A stretch of DNA of 8,512 nt from Bacteroidota bacterium. GTDB lineage: Bacteria > Bacteroidota > Bacteroidia > Chitinophagales > Chitinophagaceae. The stretch is from NCBI GenBank assembly GCA_023396345.1, contig JAEWWO010000240.1:1-8512 (forward strand), written 5' to 3'. The translations under genes were made by a program, and so were the position numbers. This document shows, one piece after another, positions 1 through 6,584 of the stretch (the stretch's first letter is position 1; each line of letters opens with the position of its first letter). The notes under the pieces were generated by a model. That model saw nothing but the letters and a program-made list of their open reading frames with translations. It ran no database searches and was not told the origin of the DNA.

Positions 1-2
1 AC

Positions 3-986
3 CCTGAGCAAAATAGCAGCTTTTATGACAATTATTTAGAACTGGAATACGATTTAAGCAAAGTATTGTTTATAGCTACTGCCAATAATCTCCAGAATAT
101 TCAGCCGGCATTGCGCGACAGACTGGAAATTATAGAACTCGGTGGTTATGCTCTGGAAGAAAAAGTAGAAATTGCAAAGAGGCATTTAATTCCCAAACAA
201 AAAGAAGCACATGGATTGGCAAAGCTTAAGTTTAGATTTCCGGATAAATCCATTCAGAAATTAATTTCAAGCTATACCCGCGAAAGTGGAGTACGTGAGT
301 TGGACAGACAGATAGCATCCGTAATGCGTAATCTGGCAAAAACATATGCAACAACTGACAAAGTGCCTGCCTCAGTAACTCCCGAACTGATAGAAGAAAT
401 TCTGGGTAATGAAAAATACAGCAATGAGATTTATAAAAATGCCAATATGCCGGGCGTAGCTGTAGGTCTGGCCTGGACATACGTGGGCGGTGATATTCTT
501 TTTATAGAAGCTTTATTGAGTAAAGGTAAGGGTGAACTGAAGTTAACAGGAAATCTGGGAGATGTAATGAAAGAAAGTGCTACAACTGCGTTGACATACA
601 TTAAGTCAAACAGTGAGAAATTGGGCATTGATATGGCTGATTTTGAAAATAAAAGTCTGCACATACATGTTCCTGAAGGTGCAGTTCCCAAAGACGGACC
701 CAGTGCCGGCATTACAATGATGACAGCAATTGCATCAGCATTCATGAATAAAAAAGTAAAGACGCATCTGGCAATGACAGGTGAGATTACTTTAAGAGGG
801 CAGGTTTTACCCGTAGGAGGCATTAAAGAAAAAGTACTTGCTGCCAAGCGTGCAGGACTTAAAGAAATTATTATGTGCTATCTCAACGAAAAAGATGTGA
901 ATGAAATTGATAAAGAATTTATCAAAGGCATGAAATTTCATTATGTAAAAGAAATGCAGGAAGTACTGGATATAGCATTGGTATAA
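3..986 (+). CDS. lon: Lon protease (LonA), C-terminal part
   Basis: ATP-dependent cytoplasmic serine protease that unfolds and degrades damaged and regulatory proteins. The gene enters from the left edge, so only the last 327 codons are here. Reading starts at [13 protein letters not shown], typical of the LonA AAA+ domain just before sensor 1 (FIATANN) and the arginine-finger region (ALRDRLEI). The sensor-2 region [12 protein letters not shown] follows, then the protease domain. The catalytic dyad is visible: Ser in DGPSAG (codon 702-704) and Lys in GGIKEK (codon 825-827). The frame stays open to TAA at 984-986, and the C-terminus fits the family, so the 3' end looks intact. The TTG at 66 lies inside the AAA+ domain and is not a start. 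A strong terminator follows 21 bases after the stop, making this the end of its transcript. The ATPase P-loop and N-domain lie outside the window. The family call is very secure. Confidence 0.97.
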   Translation, partial: PEQNSSFYDNYLELEYDLSKVLFIATANNLQNIQPALRDRLEIIELGGYALEEKVEIAKRHLIPKQKEAHGLAKLKFRFPDKSIQKLISSYTRESGVRELDRQIASVMRNLAKTYATTDKVPASVTPELIEEILGNEKYSNEIYKNANMPGVAVGLAWTYVGGDILFIEALLSKGKGELKLTGNLGDVMKESATTALTYIKSNSEKLGIDMADFENKSLHIHVPEGAVPKDGPSAGITMMTAIASAFMNKKVKTHLAMTGEITLRGQVLPVGGIKEKVLAAKRAGLKEIIMCYLNEKDVNEIDKEFIKGMKFHYVKEMQEVLDIALV

Positions 987-1007
987 TATTTTAATTGAGA
1001 TAATTTA

Positions 1008-1039
1008 AAAAATGGCGTTCTGTAGAGGATGCCATTTTT
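1008..1039 (+). terminator. Intrinsic terminator after lon
   Basis: The sequence forms a 14-bp stem with two G-U pairs. Arms 1008-1021 and 1026-1039 close on the loop GTAG, and the outer part is a perfect AAAAATGGC/GCCATTTTT match. The right arm ends in a T-run. It lies 21 bases past the lon stop. The A-run on the left could give weak termination from the other strand as well, but no minus-strand gene points into it from nearby. Confidence 0.85.
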
Positions 1040-1081
1040 ATTTGGCACTTGCTTTGCTCAAAAAAATAAAAAAACTATACT

Positions 1082-1567
1082 ATGAAACAACTGCTTATTA
1101 TTGTCAGTGTAATTGCACTTTTTTCCTGTTCTTCTGCGGATAATGATGCGCAGACAGATTCTGTTGCTGTAATAACTCAGGACACTACTACGGTTGCGAC
1201 AGAAGCCCTGATACCTGAGGGTGATACTTTATGTTATCAATTTGTATCAGGTAAGGATGTGTACACTTACAGACTGTTTATCAAAGATAGCGCAGTAAGC
1301 GGTACAGCTCATTATGATAATTTTGAAAAAGATGACAGCAAAGGTTCAGTAAACGGTAAGCTTACTAATGATATACTTCATTTGTGGTATAACTTTGAAT
1401 CGGAAGGAATGCAGAGCGTGAGCGAAAGATATTTTAAAGTTGCTTCCGGACAAATAACAGAAGGTATTGGTAAAATTGATGTAAAAGGCGATACGGCTTA
1501 TTTTCCATCTCCAGAAACAATAGATTATACCAAAGGTCTGGTGTTTAAGCAAACGGAATGTGAGTAA
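1082..1567 (+). CDS. Small lipoprotein of unknown function
   Basis: A 161-residue protein with a type II signal peptide: MKQ, a hydrophobic stretch (residues 4-14), then lipobox LFSC with the acylated Cys at 16. The mature N-terminus (SSADNDAQTDS and on to about residue 40) is acidic and Ser/Thr-rich, as in flexible lipoprotein tethers. The rest (about 50-161) alternates polar and hydrophobic residues and contains KGSVNGKL, LHLWYNFESEGMQSVSERYFKV and EGIGKIDVKGDTAYF, suggesting a small beta-rich domain. From memory, similar short lipoproteins with an SEGM-S motif occur in Bacteroidota, but I cannot name a family or function. The ATG at 1082 is chosen because it begins the signal peptide directly. 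An A-rich leader without Shine-Dalgarno precedes it, and the lon terminator lies 42 bases upstream, so it probably has its own promoter, though I see no convincing box. Location in the cell envelope is inferred. Confidence 0.8.
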   Translation: MKQLLIIVSVIALFSCSSADNDAQTDSVAVITQDTTTVATEALIPEGDTLCYQFVSGKDVYTYRLFIKDSAVSGTAHYDNFEKDDSKGSVNGKLTNDILHLWYNFESEGMQSVSERYFKVASGQITEGIGKIDVKGDTAYFPSPETIDYTKGLVFKQTECE

Positions 1568-1586
1568 GCCTAATGAAAACTTATAT

Positions 1587-1604
1587 GGCGGTGAAGACAC
1601 CGCC
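1587..1604. other. GC-rich hairpin downstream of the lipoprotein gene
   Basis: Perfect 7-bp inverted repeat GGCGGTG / CACCGCC closing on the loop AAGA, 19 bases after the lipoprotein stop. There is no T-run on either side (TAAGAATAAAAC follows), so it is a poor classical terminator, although it could end or stabilise the transcript. It shares the ten bases TGAAGACACC and the flank TAAnAATAA with another hairpin at 2872-2897. Confidence 0.5.
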
Positions 1605-1638
1605 TAAGAATAAAACGACAGATAAATAATTTTTTACA

Positions 1639-1796
1639 ATGAAAATAGAACATATAGCCATTTGGGTTAAAGACCTGGAGAAGATGAAAACATTTTATGA
1701 AGAATTTTTTCATGCCGATGCCGGAGAAAAATATCACAATCCTACGAAAGCGTAATCTTAGATTCCGAAAATAATCGTATTGAACTTACGGAATGA
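1639..1796 (+). pseudogene. VOC/glyoxalase-like protein, remnant with internal deletion
   Basis: The ATG at 1639 opens a 38-codon frame, MKIEHIAIWVKDLEKMKTFY and onward to EKYHNPTKA, stopping at TAA 1753-1755. This is the usual N-terminus of a single-domain VOC protein (betaalphabeta fold), with the expected metal-ligand position at His5. In another frame, 1743-1793 reads YESVILDSENNRIELTE then TGA, which is the usual C-terminus of the same family including the last metal-ligand Glu (IEL). Members of this family are roughly 125-130 residues, so about 70 residues from the middle are missing and the frame has shifted. The two pieces overlap in the bases TACGAAA (1743-1749), which both ends can claim. 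I infer a deletion between short direct repeats. The remnant cannot make a folded VOC domain. VOC enzymes vary widely in substrate, so no original function is assigned. Confidence 0.8.
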
Positions 1797-1835
1797 TGTT
1801 TAGTGACTTAATGTACCGTTAGCAATTACAGGATT

Positions 1836-2834
1836 TTATTTATTCGTCCAATCTAAAAAATCTTTGAATACATCCATCCACTTATCTTCCCATTCTTCAT
1901 TTTCATTTTGAGGAATCTTATTAAAAGAATGATCATAGTTGGGATATAATTTAAAAGTTAAATTATTCTTTTTATGTTTTAGAAATTCTATGGGAATTAA
2001 TAATCCGGACTCTACAGGAACAGATTCATCTTCTGATCCTAATGCAACAAATAATGGCTTATTAATTTTGAGCAGATTTTCAATTGGCGGTTCTGAAAAT
2101 TGTGTCCATCGTTTATAGGTATGTCCATTCCATTCTTTTGTTATAGAATTAGGTTCGGCTTGTATTTCTTTGATTTTATTAAACAGACTGTCCAATTTAA
2201 GCTGTGCAGTTTGTTCATCAATTTTTCCTTCACTTACTTCTTTCCTAATAAACAAGGCAAAATCATAAAATTGAGTGTTTCCGCCACCAGCCCAGAATCC
2301 AATATGTGTGATATTATTATTTATAGTTCCAAGTTTTGCAACAACATCACTTCCCTCTGAATGTCCGATTACCAAAATTTTTTTAGGAAGTAAGATTTGA
2401 TTTTTGATAATATGATTTATTACTTCATTGTTCTGCCACACTCTGTAATCCAAACCTTCATTTTCAAAAAAACATTCAGGAGTGACGAAATTTTTATTAG
2501 TAATAGAAAAAGGTATACATTTTTTTGAAACGACTACCAACGCAAGGTTTTCAGGTATTTTGTCTAAGTCAAAAGGAATAGAACTGATTATAGATGTAGA
2601 TTTGTTCTCTTTAGAAATTTTAAACAGCGGTTCAGAACCGGATCCATGAATAAACAATATAAACCTTTCCAATTCATTAAAATTCTTTGAAGCATACACA
2701 TGATAATTTATAGTGTCATTATTTTTTATAATAGAAAAGTGTTTATAAGCTTCAGGATTTGGATAGAACTGAGCATTGCTAAAACTTGAAATAAGGAAGA
2801 ATAAAAAAAATAAATTTACTATTCTGGTCTTCAT
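1836..2834 (-). CDS. Exported alpha/beta hydrolase
   Basis: A 332-residue protein with a Sec signal peptide (MKTR, hydrophobic core about 6-18, probable cleavage after Ala21 in SNAQ) and an alpha/beta-hydrolase fold. Visible elements are the oxyanion-hole strand FIHGSGSEP (about 61-69), nucleophile elbow VIGHSEGSD with Ser159, the acid strand LFVALGSEDESVP (Asp269 most likely) and YDHSF with His302. The triad Ser-Asp-His therefore looks complete. The Asn-rich stretch around 170-245 probably forms the lid. The substrate cannot be read from sequence; esterase, thioesterase or peptidase activity are all possible. The protein should be exported across the inner membrane. The ATG at 2834 is chosen because it starts the signal peptide. 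The gene follows ppx on the same strand with an 88-base gap holding a hairpin, so a shared transcript is uncertain. It is richer in A+T, Asn and Lys than ppk1 and dapD, which could mean a separate origin. Confidence 0.88.
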   Translation of the reverse strand: MKTRIVNLFFLFFLISSFSNAQFYPNPEAYKHFSIIKNNDTINYHVYASKNFNELERFILFIHGSGSEPLFKISKENKSTSIISSIPFDLDKIPENLALVVVSKKCIPFSITNKNFVTPECFFENEGLDYRVWQNNEVINHIIKNQILLPKKILVIGHSEGSDVVAKLGTINNNITHIGFWAGGGNTQFYDFALFIRKEVSEGKIDEQTAQLKLDSLFNKIKEIQAEPNSITKEWNGHTYKRWTQFSEPPIENLLKINKPLFVALGSEDESVPVESGLLIPIEFLKHKKNNLTFKLYPNYDHSFNKIPQNENEEWEDKWMDVFKDFLDWTNK

Positions 2835-2871
2835 GGGAATTAAATTTACATATTGTGAATGTTTTTCAGAG

Positions 2872-2897
2872 AGTGGACGTTGAAGACACCCTCCACT
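2872..2897. other. Hairpin between ppx and the hydrolase gene
   Basis: Perfect 6-bp arms AGTGGA (2872-2877) and TCCACT (2892-2897) enclose 14 bases containing TGAAGACACC. On the minus strand it lies between the ppx stop and the hydrolase start and may act as a ppx terminator, but no T-run follows it. It resembles the hairpin at 1587-1604 in its central ten bases and in the TAAnAATAA flank, and may be a second, more degenerate copy of the same element. Confidence 0.45.
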
Positions 2898-2922
2898 AAA
2901 AATAATTACATACGGCTACTAA

Positions 2923-3834
2923 TTAGCTCTTTACCGCAGTTGCTTCCTTCTTTTCAGTTGCTTTCACTTCTTCGTATAAGGAATGTATTAATCCGTCGGC
3001 GACACCAATTTTAGGTACATAGATTTCTGTTGCACCGGCCCAGCGCATTACATTGTTGAAAATTTCCAGCGCAGGCACAATTACATCGGCGCGGTCTTCT
3101 TTAAATTTATAGTTCTTAATTCTTTGTTCTACAGTTAATGCAGAAAATTCTTTCAGATATGATTTAATAGCACTGAAGGGCAGGGCAGTGCCTTCTTTCT
3201 TTTTGCTGATAGAAAATATTTTGTTGATGTTTCCTCCGGAACCTATGGCATATATTGGTTTTTTGGTTTTGATGTGGGTGTCAAGAAACTCTTTCATTTC
3301 AATCCACATTTCAGGGGTTACATCTTTTCTCAGCAATCGGATAGTACCTATGTTGAATGATTTTTTAAACCGTTGCTTGGCAGCGTTATAATAAATTAAT
3401 TCGGTGCTGCCACCTCCCACATCAATGTAGAGATAGCTTTTTGTTTTGTCAAGTTTTTCAGCAATATGCGTTTCAAAAACCAAACCTGCTTCCATATCAC
3501 CGGAGATGATTTCAATCTGTATTCCGGTTTTCTTCTTCACCTGAGCAATAATATCTTTGCTGTTTCCCGCATCGCGCATAGCACTGGTGGCGCAGGCTTT
3601 AAGATGTTGAATACCGTAAGCATCCAACAAATTTTTGAAAGCCGACATGGTGTTTAAGATCATCTTCTGTTTATCTTCTCCAATCATTCCTTTTTCAAAA
3701 ACATCAAAGCCGAGTCTTAAAGGTACCCTTACGAGATTGAGTTTTATAAATTCTGTTTTCTTACCGTTTTCAAGAGCATCTGTAATAAGTAACCTTGCCG
3801 CATTACTTCCAATGTCAATTGCTGCTAACTTCAT
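2923..3834 (-). CDS. ppx: Exopolyphosphatase, Ppx/GppA family
   Basis: A 303-residue cytoplasmic enzyme of the Ppx/GppA family (ASKHA fold), which releases phosphate from the ends of polyphosphate or hydrolyses pppGpp. Visible motifs: phosphate-1 loop AAIDIGSNAARLLI (residues 4-17), SGDMEAGLVF (111-120) with Glu115 at the position of the catalytic Glu, phosphate-2 loop YIDVGGGSTEL (136-146), AIGSGGNINKI (196-206), then RADVIVPALEIF (248-259) and GVADGLI (277-283). The length matches the short two-domain form, without the C-terminal HD-like domain of E. coli Ppx. ATG at 3834 starts directly on the MKLAAIDIGS motif. It lies 70 bases downstream of ppk1, whose product makes polyphosphate, which favours the exopolyphosphatase assignment over pppGpp phosphatase. 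That choice is inferred from context. A -7 box and palindrome in the gap suggest it can also be transcribed separately from ppk1. The charged Lys/Glu/Ala tail after about residue 290 is probably disordered. Confidence 0.92.
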   Translation of the reverse strand: MKLAAIDIGSNAARLLITDALENGKKTEFIKLNLVRVPLRLGFDVFEKGMIGEDKQKMILNTMSAFKNLLDAYGIQHLKACATSAMRDAGNSKDIIAQVKKKTGIQIEIISGDMEAGLVFETHIAEKLDKTKSYLYIDVGGGSTELIYYNAAKQRFKKSFNIGTIRLLRKDVTPEMWIEMKEFLDTHIKTKKPIYAIGSGGNINKIFSISKKKEGTALPFSAIKSYLKEFSALTVEQRIKNYKFKEDRADVIVPALEIFNNVMRWAGATEIYVPKIGVADGLIHSLYEEVKATEKKEATAVKS

Positions 3835-3879
3835 TTAAGTGTTGCGTTTTTTAGTGTTTTAAGTTTAATTTTTACGCAT

Positions 3880-3887
3880 CAAATGTA
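3880..3887 (-). promoter_or_regulatory. -7 promoter box for ppx
   Basis: On the minus strand this reads TACATTTG, an exact match to the Bacteroidota primary-sigma -7 consensus TAnnTTTG. It lies 45 bases upstream of the ppx ATG. No good -33 TTG/TTTG is visible at the expected distance, so the promoter may be weak or need an activator. Confidence 0.45.
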
Positions 3888-3901
3888 GTAAATTATTTAC
3901 T
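3887..3901. promoter_or_regulatory. 15-bp palindrome at the ppx promoter
   Basis: Arms AGTAAAT and ATTTACT surround a single central base. The palindrome abuts the ppx -7 box on its upstream side and so covers the spacer of that promoter, where a dimeric regulator could bind. It ends three bases beyond the ppk1 stop codon. Its A/T-rich composition makes a chance palindrome quite possible. Confidence 0.3.
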
Positions 3902-3904
3902 GTT

Positions 3905-6001
3905 TTACTGCGTTTCTTTGTTGGCTTTGTTTACAAAATATTTATAAATTTCTAACTGAGATCTTACAGGTTTCTTTTTATCGGTAGCTACATATTTATT
4001 ATTCTGGTTGTGCAGTCGTGCTTTCACGTTATCGCTTAACTGAATATTTAATATATCTTTTAATTCCTGTTTAATTTCCGGATCGATTACTTCAATGGCT
4101 GCTTCAATACGATGATCCAGATTGCGCACCATCCAGTCCGCTGATGAAATAAATATTCTTTCTTTACCGCCATTGTGAAAAATCATTACTCTTGCATGCT
4201 CAAGATATTCGTCTACAATGCTGATGGCATATATGTTTTTGGTGAATTTTTTGTTTTCAGTAACGGCACAAAAAATACCGCGTACTACCAGTTTAATTTC
4301 TACGCCCGCTTCAGCGGCTTCGTATAATTTATTGATGAGGATGCGATCGCTTAGCGAGTTAATTTTCACAATCATCTGAGCTGGTTTCCCTGCTTTTGCA
4401 TGTTTAATTTCGGCATCAATCAGTTTGATAATTTCATCGCGCATTTCTACAGGACATACCAGCAAAGTATCGCACTTGCGCAGATAATCTACATGCATAG
4501 TGTTGTGATCCTGAATGTATTTAAAAATTTTATTAATATCTGCCATCACCATTCTGTTACTGGTCAACAGTGTGTGGTCGCCATAAATGCGTGCTGTTTT
4601 TTCATTCAGATTTCCTGTACTTACAAATCCGTATTGCAGTATCTTTCCTTTAGTTACGCGCTTTTTAATTACACAGATTTTTGCATGAACTTTCATATTG
4701 GGTATGCCCACTAAAACTTTAACACCTTCTTCTTCCAGTACTTCCTTCCACATCAGATTGGCTTCTTCGTCAAAGCGTGCTTTTAATTCCATCATCACGG
4801 TAACTTCTTTTCCATTGCGTACCGCATTGATTAAAGCATTGATGATTTTGGAGTGACTTGCCAGACGATAAGCTGCCAACTTAATGCTGATTACATCCGG
4901 ATCCATGGCAGCTTCGCGCAATAAAGTAATGAGCGGAGTAAAATTGTGATAAGGTGTACTTATCATTACATCTTTTTTTGCTATGATATCTGTAACGCGT
5001 TCTGTAGAATTAAATGCAGGATGATCGAGCGGACGGTTTTTCTTGCGCTTACTTTTGCTTTTAATTACATCAGGAAAATCCATAAAGTGGCGGAAATTAT
5101 GGATTCTGCCACCCGGAATTATAGAATCTTTTTGCGAAAGTCCGAGCTTTCTTATCAGAAAAGTAAGCAGTGCAGCGTTCATTTGTTTGTCGTACACAAA
5201 GCGCACAGGTTTTCCTTTTCTGCGGTTTTTTACACCCTTTTCTACTTTTTGCTGTATGGTAGTAGTGATGTCATTATCTACATCGAACTCCGCATCTTTA
5301 GTAACTTTAAAAAGATTTGCTTCAAAAGTATCGTAACCAAAATAAGAGAAAATGTATTTGAGGTTATACCGAATCACATCTTCCAGCAAAATGATGTGGG
5401 TTTCTCCGGCTTTGGACGGCAGTAATACAAAACGTCCTACAGCAGTTACAGGTACCTCAATCAGGGCAAATTTCTGATCGTAAGCCGTATCATTTTTGCG
5501 CATGGCAATACCCAGATAAATACTCTTATCTCTTAAGTATGGAAATTTGGTATGATTATTCAACAACAGGGGAATTACATTTGATTCCACAGTTTCATCA
5601 AAAAAGTCTTCAACAAACTTTTTTTGTTCTTCGTTAAGGTCTTCATTTGTTTTCAGATAAACTTTTTCCTGCGCCAATTCATCCAGAATATTTTTCCAGA
5701 TTCTGTTAAATTCACTCTGTTGCTGCAATACAATAGACTGAATCTGTTCCATTTCATCAGCGGCTTCTTCTTCTAACTTTAATGTTTTTCTATTGGGAGA
5801 AGCATTTTTTTTCTCGCCAATGGAAATTAATCTCTTTAATCCTGCTACTCTCACTCTGAAAAATTCATCCTGATTGTTGGAATGAATACCCAGAAATTTT
5901 ATCCTTTCACTCAACGGAACGGTAGGGTCATTAGCTTCCTGCAATACTCTTGCGTTGAAGCTTAACCAGCTTACATCTCTTGGCACAAAGTTGTTCTTCA
6001 T
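3905..6001 (-). CDS. ppk1: Polyphosphate kinase 1
   Basis: Makes inorganic polyphosphate reversibly from the ATP gamma-phosphate; usually a peripheral membrane or cytoplasmic oligomer. The 698-residue protein matches the family length of about 690. It has the N domain (FVPRDVSWLSFNARVLQEA near the start, then HSNNQDEFFRVRVAGLKRL), a head domain, and two phospholipase-D-like C domains. PNMKVHAKICVI carries the His autophosphorylated during catalysis (His439 here). Next come YGFVSTGNLNEKTARIYGDH, then VVRGIFC, and EYLEHARVMIFHNGGKERIFISSADWMVRNLDHRIEAA with the second conserved His (about 602). The ATG at 6001 is preferred. The frame runs 13 codons further upstream to a TTG at 6040, but those codons (MYFSFLSKKKLFF) are the hairpin and T-run described at 6002-6031, and homologues start near MKNNFVPRDVSW. 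It is followed by ppx 70 bases downstream, so synthesis and breakdown of polyphosphate sit together. Confidence 0.97.
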   Translation of the reverse strand: MKNNFVPRDVSWLSFNARVLQEANDPTVPLSERIKFLGIHSNNQDEFFRVRVAGLKRLISIGEKKNASPNRKTLKLEEEAADEMEQIQSIVLQQQSEFNRIWKNILDELAQEKVYLKTNEDLNEEQKKFVEDFFDETVESNVIPLLLNNHTKFPYLRDKSIYLGIAMRKNDTAYDQKFALIEVPVTAVGRFVLLPSKAGETHIILLEDVIRYNLKYIFSYFGYDTFEANLFKVTKDAEFDVDNDITTTIQQKVEKGVKNRRKGKPVRFVYDKQMNAALLTFLIRKLGLSQKDSIIPGGRIHNFRHFMDFPDVIKSKSKRKKNRPLDHPAFNSTERVTDIIAKKDVMISTPYHNFTPLITLLREAAMDPDVISIKLAAYRLASHSKIINALINAVRNGKEVTVMMELKARFDEEANLMWKEVLEEEGVKVLVGIPNMKVHAKICVIKKRVTKGKILQYGFVSTGNLNEKTARIYGDHTLLTSNRMVMADINKIFKYIQDHNTMHVDYLRKCDTLLVCPVEMRDEIIKLIDAEIKHAKAGKPAQMIVKINSLSDRILINKLYEAAEAGVEIKLVVRGIFCAVTENKKFTKNIYAISIVDEYLEHARVMIFHNGGKERIFISSADWMVRNLDHRIEAAIEVIDPEIKQELKDILNIQLSDNVKARLHNQNNKYVATDKKKPVRSQLEIYKYFVNKANKETQ

Positions 6002-6031
6002 AAAAAAAAGCTTCTTTTTTGATAAGAAGCT
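6002..6031 (-). terminator. Terminator-shaped hairpin touching the ppk1 start codon
   Basis: Read on the minus strand, arms AGCTTCTT and AAGAAGCT (plus-strand 6024-6031 and 6009-6016) form a perfect 8-bp stem with a 7-base loop. A run of seven T follows, and the next base is the A of the ppk1 ATG. The shape is a textbook intrinsic terminator. It lies about 60 bases beyond the end of the disrupted lipoprotein frame and could simply end that transcript. But any ppk1 message beginning upstream must cross it, so it may also attenuate ppk1 or hide its start codon. Confidence 0.65.
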
Positions 6032-6092
6032 AAAATACAATAAAACCTGCTATTAGTAAGCGATGAGTATATTAATTTTTTAAAGAAAAAAT

Positions 6093-6221
6093 TTAATATT
6101 TTAAAGTGTATTGATCTGTAAACTCTTTTTTGTAAAACAGGGTAGAAGAAATGATTTCAGAGTCGGTTAATGAACTGCCACAATTATGGTCGCGAACTTT
6201 GGCAGAAAAAACCACGCTGTC
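6093..6221 (-). pseudogene. C-terminal continuation of the disrupted lipoprotein gene
   Basis: Directly after the TAA at 6222-6224, the same frame stays open for 42 more codons to TAA at 6093-6095. It reads DSVVFSAKVRDHNCGSSLTD, then SEIISSTLFYKKEF, then TDQYTLKY. Composition and the alternating pattern resemble the beta-rich body of the preceding 97 codons rather than noncoding DNA. Joined, the protein would be about 140 residues. One base change, for example AAA to TAA, would explain the stop. There is no good start codon at the beginning of this piece, so it is probably no longer translated. Confidence 0.6.
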
Positions 6222-6515
6222 TTATTGGGCAATAACCAGTTTGAAAATTCTTTCACCATTGTCTATTCCTACGGGTACTCTTACATCTCTTGCATTGTTA
6301 TCAAAAGATTGTATAAAAAATTGTGCATCTTTTCCATGAGCATCTGTAAGCTTAATATTGGCAGCAGTAATGGCTTTGGTTGCTATTAAATTTTCATTTT
6401 CCGAATCCGTAATATTAAAAGTAATTATTGGCGGAGGCACCATGCATTCTACGTGTTTTTTCTCGCAGGAAGAAAAAATAATAACCAGTAAAACTGACGT
6501 AATAAAGTATTTCAT
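6222..6515 (-). CDS. Small lipoprotein of unknown function, apparently truncated
   Basis: The 97-codon frame starts MKYFITSVLLVIIFSSCEKK: a type II signal peptide with lipobox FSSC (Cys17), so the product should be a membrane-anchored lipoprotein. The mature part has a Pro-rich entry (MVPPPIITFNITD) and a probable beta-sandwich-like region with ITAANIKLTDAHGKDAQFFI and GERIFKLVIAQ. I do not recognise the family. The frame stops at TAA 6222-6224, but the same frame continues for 42 plausible codons beyond it, so the ending looks premature. The start is the ATG of the signal peptide; the 69 bases to panD upstream hold no clear promoter box. Either the gene is newly broken, or a short form is functional, or the base is a sequencing error. 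Function is unknown. Confidence 0.65.
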   Translation of the reverse strand: MKYFITSVLLVIIFSSCEKKHVECMVPPPIITFNITDSENENLIATKAITAANIKLTDAHGKDAQFFIQSFDNNARDVRVPVGIDNGERIFKLVIAQ

Positions 6516-6555
6516 TGTAACAGGTTTTCTATCTGATACGAAATAGTTATGCTAA

Positions 6556-6583
6556 ACGTTACACTTAAAACTTAAAACCTGCA
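6556..6583. repeat. Short heptamer run beside the panD stop
   Basis: Four consecutive 7-base units can be read: ACGTTAC, ACTTAAA, ACTTAAA, ACCTGCA. Two are identical and all start with AC. The run ends one base from the panD stop codon (6585-6587). It is short enough to be chance, but the 7-base period matches the larger array between panD and dapD. Confidence 0.35.
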
Positions 6584-6584
6584 A

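Noticed and set aside
431..847. Long minus-strand frame inside lon
   Set aside because: It is an antisense shadow of the well-conserved Lon protease domain and shows no domain or signal of its own.
4946..5425. Long plus-strand frame inside ppk1
   Set aside because: It is antisense to conserved Ppk1 sequence, with Phe/Tyr/Cys-rich composition typical of a shadow frame.
6002..6040. 13-codon N-terminal extension of Ppk1 from a TTG at 6040
   Set aside because: The codons are the arms and T-run of the leader hairpin; the ATG at 6001 begins the conserved Ppk1 N-terminus.
6074..6093. AT-only inverted repeat AATTTTTT/AAAAAATT after the disrupted lipoprotein frame
   Set aside because: The stem has only A-T pairs and no following T-run on the minus strand, so chance in AT-rich DNA is the simplest reading.
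6151..6546. Overlapping plus-strand frames opposite the disrupted lipoprotein gene
   Set aside because: The minus-strand reading has a signal peptide with lipobox and protein-like continuation; the plus-strand frames have neither.
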